From the NCBI GenBank assembly GCA_933822405.4, contig CAKOGP040002029.1, positions 1-10,923 of the forward strand: DNA of 10,923 bases, written 5' to 3'. The stretch is from Cylindrotheca closterium (lineage: Eukaryota; Bacillariophyta; Bacillariophyceae; Bacillariales; Bacillariaceae). Positions 1 through 5,826 of this stretch are shown one piece after another. Every line of letters begins with the position of its first letter. The stretch's first letter is position 1. Below the pieces are notes generated by a model. The model saw only the letters and a program-made list of their open reading frames with translations, made no database searches and was not told where the DNA came from. The translations under genes and the position numbers were made by a program.

Positions 1-88
1 CATCATCCATGTTGGATACTGTACCCCCAGCGGAATAACCCCAAATGACGGCAACACTGTTAATGGAGGATGCTGCAAAAATTGCCAT
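1..88 (-). CDS. 5' end of a tandem paralogue of the Ser/Lys-rich gene at 1350-2525 (cut by window edge)
   Basis: Reading the minus strand from the ATG at 88-86 gives 29 codons open to the window edge. They begin MAIFAASSINSVAVIWGYSAG. The gene starting at 2525 begins MAITATSTINSAGVIWGYSAG, so the first 21 residues differ at only a few positions. The 5' flanks are also alike: both have ATACAAAG directly before ATG, a TATG-rich stretch and an AAAGTCT. Upstream codons in this copy contain no ATG, which supports the MAI start for both genes. After residue 21 the copies diverge (GTVSNMDD here, AIPEVDEED there). The product is unknown. No signal peptide is evident. Only the start is visible, so I cannot say whether this copy is complete. 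Confidence 0.7.
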   Translation of the reverse strand, partial: MAIFAASSINSVAVIWGYSAGGTVSNMDD

Positions 89-273
89 CTTTGTATAAAT
101 ATGTATGTATGTTAGAAAAGTCTGGGGAAAAGTAAAACTATGAGTGTCAGTGAGGAAACGAAAAATCGAATGCCGCTTTTTAAAATCGTGAGCAGTCGAT
201 GAGTTGGCTCCTCTACCTCTGTAAAAGCTCCCATTAAAACTGCATTAGGCACTTTCGGCGAAATTTTGCACGC

Positions 274-828
274 CTAAATAATACATAGAAACGGAGCAGT
301 CTCGGAGTTATTACTCGGATCGTTATGCATGTCTGAGGCCAACAATACAAATGTCATGTCTGAGGCAAACAATACAAATGTCATGTCTGAGACCAACAGT
401 ACAAGTATGATGTTTGGCTGGGGCCAACAATACAAGAACCGGTATTGGTACGTTTTAATATGCCAGAATCCAAAGTGCAGTGTGCTCGGCTTTTTAACTA
501 ATGACACCACGAGGAGGGGGTCCGCTATGCCTGAGGCCAACAATACAATAATATCCGGTACTGGTACCAAGACTGGAAATATTAAATCTTCCTCGTTTCG
601 CTCTTGTTGCCATCGTGGCTGTACAGCAGCTTGTCCGCCCACAAGGCCACCATTGCAATTGTTGGACCAGCTTTGAATGGGGGAAGTACTAGTACTAGGT
701 TCGATACCGGTTATAGTACTAGTTGCAGACTGGTGAGTCAGGCAGTCAGTTTTTTTCGTGGTCATCCTTCTTTGTTCTTGAAAGAGTAGACATAGTAGGA
801 GTGCTTCGTATAGCCGCCAACCAGGCAT
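274..828 (-). CDS. Doubtful hypothetical ORF (184 aa) over a minisatellite-like region
   Basis: From the ATG at 828 the minus strand is open for 184 codons to a TAG at 276-274. The frame stays open to 894, but no upstream ATG was found. The predicted N-terminus is weakly signal-peptide-like (MPGWRLYEALLLCLLFQ) and is followed by a Ser/Thr/Asn-rich middle. The C-terminal half is hydrophobic and contains three repeats of the type FVLLASDMT, which are just the 27-bp DNA repeats read on this strand. The opposite strand is also open here for 115 codons (329-676). No family is recognised. The repeat copy at about 418 is out of register with the other copies in either reading, which argues against selection on the protein. 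It may be spurious, an exon fragment, or a decayed gene. Confidence 0.2.
   Translation of the reverse strand: MPGWRLYEALLLCLLFQEQRRMTTKKTDCLTHQSATSTITGIEPSTSTSPIQSWSNNCNGGLVGGQAAVQPRWQQERNEEDLIFPVLVPVPDIIVLLASGIADPLLVVSLVKKPSTLHFGFWHIKTYQYRFLYCWPQPNIILVLLVSDMTFVLFASDMTFVLLASDMHNDPSNNSETAPFLCII
329..409. repeat. 27-bp tandem repeat, three copies
   Basis: Three head-to-tail 27-bp units start at 329, 356 and 383. On the plus strand each reads MSEANNTNV or a near variant (the third is MSETNSTSM). Units 1 and 2 differ by one base; unit 3 is more diverged. The 27-bp period keeps both strands in frame, which explains the overlapping open frames. Further copies of the core CTGAGGCCAACAATACAA lie at about 418 and 531. 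Confidence 0.9.
418..570. repeat. Two dispersed degenerate copies of the 27-bp core with a shared 3' extension
   Basis: The core recurs at 418 (CTGGGGCCAACAATACAAG) and at 531 (CTGAGGCCAACAATACAAT). Both are followed after a few bases by a related extension: CCGGTATTGGTAC ending at 451 and CCGGTACTGGTAC at 555-567. A weaker relative of the extension (ACCGGTTATAGTAC) is at 706-719. The copy at 418 is 31 bp after the third tandem unit, so it is out of the 27-bp register and out of frame with the other copies. This points to repetition at the DNA level. Confidence 0.7.
688..723. repeat. 10-bp inverted repeat (stem-loop) in a TAGTACT-rich patch
   Basis: ACTAGTACTA at 688-697 is the exact reverse complement of TAGTACTAGT at 714-723, with a 16-base spacer. 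The local sequence is rich in the self-complementary word AGTACT, so part of this match follows from simple composition. No function is assigned. Confidence 0.5.
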
Positions 829-1349
829 GATGATGGTGTGCTGTTGTCTAAAGTTGATTTTGTTATTGTTGCGTTGCTCGTGTCCCTGCACCACATCGGG
901 CCGTTTAGTGAGTATTTTAAGCGATTTGGTCTAATCTGCCACGCGCTAGTAGCTCGATATACGGTAGTAGTTCCTCGAATGCATACTAGGACGAAGTAGT
1001 ACTAGCTATCGGTAGCTAGTGGGCACTACCATGATACCATTTACCACCATTGTTTGTTGCTTGCTGTTGCGGAAGAATCATCATCCATCTCTAATGTTCC
1101 GTCTACTAACTATCGTATAAGACGAATTGCTCCTTGTTCGATGAGTGTTGCTTGTTCCATTACCAGTATTTTAAAATGATACCATACAACAACACTGCGG
1201 TCCAGTTCTTGGGCCATTTAGGTAGCTTGTATTCGTACCGTAGTATGCAGCCATTAGGATTGCATTCAAAACCTATAGTCTTATAGTCAATCTAGTAGTG
1301 TTGCTTGTTACTAATATAATATCATTCTAGTTGGAATGGGATCAATAAA
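829..1349. other. Non-coding AT-rich spacer with short direct and inverted repeats
   Basis: No credible gene is seen here. The block is downstream of the minus-strand gene ending at 1350, so it should hold that gene's 3' end; I find no AATAAA signal. It contains ACTAGCTA/TAGCTAGT at 1001-1008 and 1013-1020 around a TCGG loop. The 13-base word AGTGTTGCTTGTT occurs at 1144-1156 and 1297-1309. TATAGTC is repeated at 1274-1280 and 1282-1288, and TGATACCAT occurs twice. The look is of degenerate simple-repeat DNA. Confidence 0.5.
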
Positions 1350-2525
1350 TTAATGCTCTTCCTCAGTTTTTTTGGAGCTGTGCTTGGTCTTGGGACTCTT
1401 GCTTCCCTCATCGCCATCCTTGGACTTTTTTTTCTTAGATCGCCTGGGAGACAGACTGGAAGAGGGAGACACGATTGCATGCCTGTCTTCTCCCTTGAGA
1501 CTCTTCTTGGAAGAGCGTTTTGGGGACAGACTGGACGAGGGAGACTCGGTTGCTAAATGCCTGTCTTCTGTCTTGAGACTCTTCTTGGACGAGCGCTTGG
1601 GAGAGACACTGGAAGAAGGAGACTCGACTGACAAGTCTTCTGACTTGAGACTTTTCTTGGGGGAACGCTTTGGTGAGTGACTTCTTTCTTTGGTGCTACT
1701 GCTGCCACTCTTGCTTTTCTTGGACTTCTTCTTGTCGGATGATTTCTTGGGTTGTAGATCCGCACGCATCATGGACATGAGGGAAGATTCCTTGCTCTTG
1801 GTATTACCCTTCTTGTTGTTCAAAGTAGAACGTCCAAAGCACGGGGCCGAAGTATGAGATGTCAAGCCTCCTTGCTTGATGGATGGCAAATCATTGGCGG
1901 AATCCAACTTGCAAAAGGAGGATTCCAACTGCGACCGACAATCCGTTCGGTTCATTTTGTACACAGATTGCCGTACCGGTGATAGCATGCTGACGAGTGG
2001 TTTCTTCTGTACTTGTCGCATTGTGTGGTGGCTTTTGGATAGCTCATCTCGTGATCGATTCTTGGAAGGCAACAACTTGCTAATCATGGTACGCGGCGTC
2101 ATGTGGACTTCGTCTTTTCGATCATGAAATAGAAAAGGTGGTGATTCGCTGCTGCTGCTTTCCGAGTGCTCGTCAATGGTAGCTGGCAACGGCGGTACAG
2201 CCTCGTCCTGATCGTTAGCTGATGTTGGTGCTGCTCGCATCAGTGAGAAGCGTTCGGAAAGTTCTTCTTCTTCTTCGTCACCAGCATCACCAGCCGCATA
2301 GGACCAAATGGCATCGATATCACGATGTTCCGGGATTGTTGCCTCAACCTGCTGCTGCTGCTGCTGCTGTTTCGTTGATTCATAGTCAGATGTGGGTGCT
2401 GCTCGCATCACGGCAAATCGTTCGGAAAGATCTTCATCTTCCTCATCCACTTCAGGTATGGCGCCAGCTGAGTATCCCCAAATGACACCGGCACTGTTGA
2501 TGGTGGATGTTGCTGTAATGGCCAT
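1350..2525 (-). CDS. Ser/Lys/Glu-rich repeat protein, 391 aa, unknown function, probably nuclear
   Basis: I do not recognise this family. The start is placed at the ATG at 2525, not the in-frame ATG at 2546, because the paralogue at the window's left edge is conserved from this codon, and its context (A at -3, G at +4) is good. The N-terminal part carries one module twice, at residues 15-46 and 72-102: an I-W-x-Y-x-A-G box, an acidic run, then LSERFxxMRAAPTS. A seven-glutamine run (53-59) separates the copies, and an acidic/Ser stretch follows. The middle (about 140-260) is basic and poorly structured in appearance. From 284 onward three 24-26-residue repeats begin SPKRSxKKSLKxED, followed by a partial fourth (SPRRSKKKKSK). 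S-P-x-K/R fits proline-directed kinase sites, and the lysine clusters fit a nuclear localisation signal. No signal peptide or membrane segment is seen. A chromatin- or RNA-associated role is only a guess. Confidence 0.8.
   Translation of the reverse strand: MAITATSTINSAGVIWGYSAGAIPEVDEEDEDLSERFAVMRAAPTSDYESTKQQQQQQQVEATIPEHRDIDAIWSYAAGDAGDEEEEELSERFSLMRAAPTSANDQDEAVPPLPATIDEHSESSSSESPPFLFHDRKDEVHMTPRTMISKLLPSKNRSRDELSKSHHTMRQVQKKPLVSMLSPVRQSVYKMNRTDCRSQLESSFCKLDSANDLPSIKQGGLTSHTSAPCFGRSTLNNKKGNTKSKESSLMSMMRADLQPKKSSDKKKSKKSKSGSSSTKERSHSPKRSPKKSLKSEDLSVESPSSSVSPKRSSKKSLKTEDRHLATESPSSSLSPKRSSKKSLKGEDRHAIVSPSSSLSPRRSKKKKSKDGDEGSKSPKTKHSSKKTEEEH
1452..1676 (-). repeat. Three in-frame 24-26-codon repeats (SPKRSxKKSLK units)
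   Basis: These are tandem coding repeats in the C-terminal part of the Ser/Lys-rich protein, with units starting at residues 284, 308 and 334 and a partial unit at 359. Each pairs a basic SPKRS(S/P)KKSLK block with an acidic ED and an ESPSSS-type Ser/Pro block. Unit lengths vary by one or two codons. The similarity is also visible in the DNA. Confidence 0.85.
2349..2369. repeat. (CTG)7 trinucleotide run, encoding seven Gln on the minus strand
   Basis: Seven uninterrupted CTG units read as CAG codons in the minus-strand gene, giving a Gln7 run between its two N-terminal modules. Pure codon repetition suggests a young, length-variable microsatellite inside the coding sequence. Confidence 0.9.
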
Positions 2526-3056
2526 CTTTGTATAATGTGTATGCATGTAAAGTCTTTTTGTGAGATGGAAAATTATGATACTCGTTTTCAGAATGAATCA
2601 ATCGTGGTGAAACGAAAATGCATTTTGACTCGTCGTCAGCGGCATACATATAAAATAGTTCCCATCCGCTATTTCCGAAATGTTGTACAGTATTCAGTAT
2701 GGTACCGTACTGTGAAAAAGTGGAACGGAGGAGACGTCGGATTTACCGGAGATATTGAACAAGAATCATGTGCGAATCCGATGTATGTTACACCGAAAAA
2801 AGGGCTTAGGTTGAGACCTTTTGGCTGTTGCTTCATAAATACGGTGAGACCAAAAGACATCGTTTTTTATGATCGGAACAAGAGTATAATTCTTCGGAAA
2901 CTGTGAATGCCCGTTGATCGGAAGCACACATCAGGATGAGGCATGAAAATAGACCCAATAGCTTTTAGCGCGGTAGTCGTCTTCGGCTTCTGCGACCTCA
3001 TAACTTGAAACTGTGAAGCAGAATATATTTTCCAGTCCGCGACTGTGTTCCAAAAC

Positions 3057-3103
3057 CCGTTTTCGGGAAATTACACTCAGGAAACGGGATTTCCCGAAAA
3101 CGG
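3057..3103. repeat. Perfect 15-bp inverted repeat with 17-base spacer
   Basis: CCGTTTTCGGGAAAT at 3057-3071 is the exact reverse complement of ATTTCCCGAAAACGG at 3089-3103. The spacer holds another AAACGGG (3082-3088), which can pair with CCCGTTT at 3056-3062 as an alternative fold. It lies mid-way in the divergent intergenic region, about 425 bp before the plus-strand start. It could be a regulatory hairpin, a paired binding site or a transposon remnant. Confidence 0.8.
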
Positions 3104-3433
3104 ACGCCGGCACGGATTCACCGCAAACGAAAGTTATGGGATTATGGTTTTATTTCGGGGAATTGGGTGTTTTTTTTTTTGTTTCGGTCTGACCAACCAA
3201 CCGTATTTCACCATAGTTTTTACCACAAACCCCGACTGCCATTTTCGCGGCAGAAACTTCCAGTCCTCCCAAAGTTTTCACCCGACAACCAAGAATAGAA
3301 CCACAACACCCTGAGTATTGCATCGATAATCTATTATAATCTAAACTTCCGATTCACATGTATATCCTTTTTTTTAAATTTCCCTCTAACGGTCGCATCT
3401 TCATCGCATCATTGAGAAAATAAATCTTTGCGA

Positions 3434-3444
3434 TATTATATATA
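3434..3444 (+). promoter_or_regulatory. Possible TATA-like element upstream of the gene at 3530
   Basis: TATTATATATA lies 86-96 bases before the ATG at 3530. This is a plausible core-promoter position if the 5' untranslated region is about 50-60 bases. The surrounding DNA is AT-rich, so chance is likely. No initiator can be confirmed from sequence alone. Confidence 0.25.
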
Positions 3445-3529
3445 CGATGCGATTTTATCCCTCTGAACGATCCTCTTCGACATCCATCAGGCATTTATTC
3501 TATCTCATTGCCCTGGCCAGAAGAGTGAA

Positions 3530-5631
3530 ATGGGCTTTCCTCATATGGCTTATGCCTCCAATAGCGATCAACGCTCAGCCTTCATTTCCTGTGGAACTAA
3601 AGAGTTTCGAAAGCTCCCATATTACGGACGGTTGTTTTTAACGAAATACCATATGTTTGATCCAGCCGAGACAAACGCCACGGAGATCTTCCAACTCCAG
3701 AGAGCTGATGACGAAGAATCCAACAGAAGGTTGGACGCTATGAAAGCCATGGTTCCAATGAAGTTATTTTACAACCGGTTCTTGGATGGTTGGAACTCTC
3801 TTGACGCCGAAGTGCAATCCACTGTCCCAGTCGATGACAAAGCTGCAGTGTCAAGAGCCTATGCCAAGCATATTCTTTCGCACTATCTCCCTGAAGCTGA
3901 CCTCACAGATGCCAAAATTGACGAGTTTTGCAATGATGTCCACTCATTTCTAACTTTATATGATAAAGTTATTTTACAGCAGGTGAAGGGCGCCCATCTA
4001 GTGCTACTGAATGCAAAAAAGGGCTATGCCGACAAATTCCCTCTTGGCATGCAAAGCGTTATGTCATTAGCTAAAATTGATGCCGAATTTGCCAATGAAG
4101 CCTTGGAGCTGTATGATACCGATCTCTACGCAGTCAAACGACTCCATGGGACGTTCACACGAGGAGGCCTTACAAGGGACCTTTTGGAACTGTGCAACTT
4201 CAAGTTATCGCCTGAAGAGACTGATACGAAGTCTTGTTTTCAAACTCGTGTCAGCGTAAAAGTGGATTATACTAGGGAAAATTGGCGAAAAATCGTCAAA
4301 GATCATAAGAATAGAGTAAGTGATGTGTGCAAAGGATTTGCTATCTGGTCAACATTCCTCAGTACTCCTCACTCATGATTCCCCTCTTAAACTTGATCCC
4401 GAATCATACGCAGCCCAATAAGGCGCAGGTCAATGTGGATACTTTTGCTGCAACAAGTATTTCTGATGTTGCCGTACCTGCAAGCAATTTGGAGTTCATC
4501 GTTCAGCAACCAGTTGCCACTGTGGATTCCATCAATACAGTCAATCAATATCATCCCCAGATCCGGAACGATCTTCCTTCTTATCATATCGATGGTCCGA
4601 TCGAGACTAGTGCTGAAACTTTTGCTCCAACAAGTGTTCATGATATTGCCATACCTGGAATCGCTTTGGATTCGATCACAGAGGAACCGGCTGCGAACTT
4701 GGATTTCATCAACCCTAGCTGCGACCTTGACGCCAAAAGTGTGGACCACGTCATCGCCTCCACCGCAACCGTCTATCGCGGCCCTGACAATGAAATCGGT
4801 CAGCGCCTTTTAACAATGGAACAATGGCAGAAAATCTTCAACGGGAAAAAGGAGAAGGAAGAAAGTAAGGCCGAGAAACCAACATTCCAGCTGATTGCGA
4901 AACCTCTAACGCAGACGCCGGTGAATAAGGCACCAGAAGTCCATCAAGAGAAAGTTGATAAGATGGCACACGGTCACATGGCTGCTAGGAAGTCTTTGCC
5001 GATAGAGACCACAACAACGAAAATTGTGGAAGGGACTGAAGTGGCAGCCAAGAATCCATTTTCCATGGATAATAAATCTGACAATATGAAGTGTCCACTG
5101 GGAGTCGATTCCAATATTAAGATCAACCTGGAAGCATCAAGCAAGAAGGATGTTCTCGAAGAGAAGAAGATCAAAGAACAAGCAGCAGCAGGAAATAAGG
5201 AACCGAAGAAAAAGAAAAAGAACGAACAGTCGAAGAACACGAAGAAGAGAAGTCTGCCAGATAAGAAGAAAAATGAAGCACCACACGCCATCTTTCCAGG
5301 CTGTTCCAAACATCAACGGAAATTGATCGATTTGCAAGTGTTGGAACATTCTGCCTTCAAGTCATACATCAGATTTCCCAATAATACTTCTTTGGGCAGA
5401 CTTCTTCCCGATTCAGTTTGCAAAGGAACTTGCCAACGGAATGGGAGGTCGCTGCTGTCCATAACGTCTGGTCAGCAGCTGGTCAATATCCACTTCTGCA
5501 AGAAGTGTTCGGACGATGACCAGGAGGTGCTCTCGTGGTTTTGTTCGTCATGTTACAACGACAAGAACAAGGCAGATGAAGCTGGTGGGCGGGTTTCTAA
5601 GAGAACGCGTGTCCCCAAGAGACTAGACTAG
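3530..5631 (+). CDS. Probable two-exon gene (about 662-667 aa), unknown protein with Lys-rich tract and C-terminal Cys cluster
   Basis: Exon 1 is 3530-4315 (262 codons; G at -3 and +4, in-frame stop upstream). Exon 2 most likely starts at 4414 or 4429 and ends at TAG 5631. The family is not recognised. Exon 1 looks globular and helical and lacks known motifs. Exon 2 opens with a repeat: a 33-residue block beginning at 4438 (DTFAATSISDVAVP) recurs 59 codons later at 4615 (ETFAPTSVHDIAIP) with 15 of 33 identities. A Lys-rich tract follows (about 5200-5271), typical of a nuclear localisation signal. The C-terminus (5302-5553) has C, then CKGTC, CKKC and CSSC, a possible zinc-binding arrangement, and a basic tail. 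The gene converges on the transposase-like gene with a gap of about 195 bases, so it could be an accessory gene of the same element. The alternative is two separate genes: the second frame has its own ATG at 4375, overlapping the first stop as ATGA. Confidence 0.6.
4316..4413 (+). other. Predicted phase-0 intron (98 nt; alternative end 4428, 113 nt)
   Basis: A strong donor GTAAGT sits at 4316-4321, directly after a complete codon (AGA, Arg262). Acceptor AGs at 4412-4413 (ACGCAG) and 4427-4428 (GCGCAG) are 15 bases apart, and both join in frame to the downstream open frame. A third AG at 4361-4362 would also keep frame but leaves only 47 bases. Retaining the intron gives a TGA stop at 4376-4378. 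The downstream open frame has no ATG before 4375, which fits an exon rather than an independent gene. Confidence 0.6.
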
Positions 5632-5826
5632 ACAATGTGGGACGATGAAACCGATTGCATCTCGTATTATATATTTTGTTGAGTGCGTTGAAATTGTCCG
5701 GAACACGAGCACTCAATTTTGACAGCACCAGCACACGAGGCAGTCATGAATGCCACCCACGGGAGTCTATATACAAGGACGATTTATACAAAGGCAACTA
5801 TAAAATCTTGTTATATTGTTATTTTG
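5632..5826. other. Short convergent 3'-3' spacer
   Basis: The plus-strand gene ends at 5631 and the minus-strand gene ends at 5827, so both 3' untranslated regions must share or overlap these 195 bases. The sequence is AT-rich towards 5826. I see no AATAAA on either strand and no hairpin that stands out. Confidence 0.5.

Larger units (their letters stand above)
2526..3529. other. Divergent intergenic region (about 1 kb) between the Ser/Lys-rich gene and the gene at 3530
   Basis: This should contain the promoters of the minus-strand gene starting at 2525 and the plus-strand gene starting at 3530. Short open frames occur on both strands but none resembles a protein. It holds a near-palindrome around GGTACC (2695-2712, one mismatched pair), a perfect 15-bp inverted repeat (3057-3071 with 3089-3103), an 11-base T run (3170-3180) and an AT-rich TATA-like stretch at 3434-3444. 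Confidence 0.5.

Noticed and set aside
329..676. Plus-strand 115-codon frame starting in the 27-bp repeats, as a gene
   Set aside because: It is a by-product of the 27-bp period, the fourth core copy is out of register, and the remainder resembles no protein.
698..710. tRNA B-box-like GGTTCGATACC
   Set aside because: The flanks do not form a T-stem, and no A-box or acceptor stem is found at a suitable distance.
1350..2525. Silaffin-like (silica-forming) secreted protein
   Set aside because: Ser/Lys patterning is suggestive, but there is no N-terminal signal peptide and the acidic modules and S-P-K-R sites fit a nuclear protein better.
2535..2906. 123-codon plus-strand frame in the divergent intergenic region
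   Set aside because: It overlaps the conserved 5' flank of the minus-strand gene and has no recognisable domain or composition of a real protein.
3225..3234. TTACCACAAA shared in inverted orientation with about 10525, as a terminal inverted repeat
   Set aside because: The match stops at about 10 bases and the flanks do not align, so it is at chance level for sequences of this length.
4375..4378. Bacterial-style translational coupling (ATGA overlap) as evidence of an operon
   Set aside because: Everything else in the window looks eukaryotic, and a good GTAAGT donor with in-frame acceptors explains the two frames better; kept only as an alternative.
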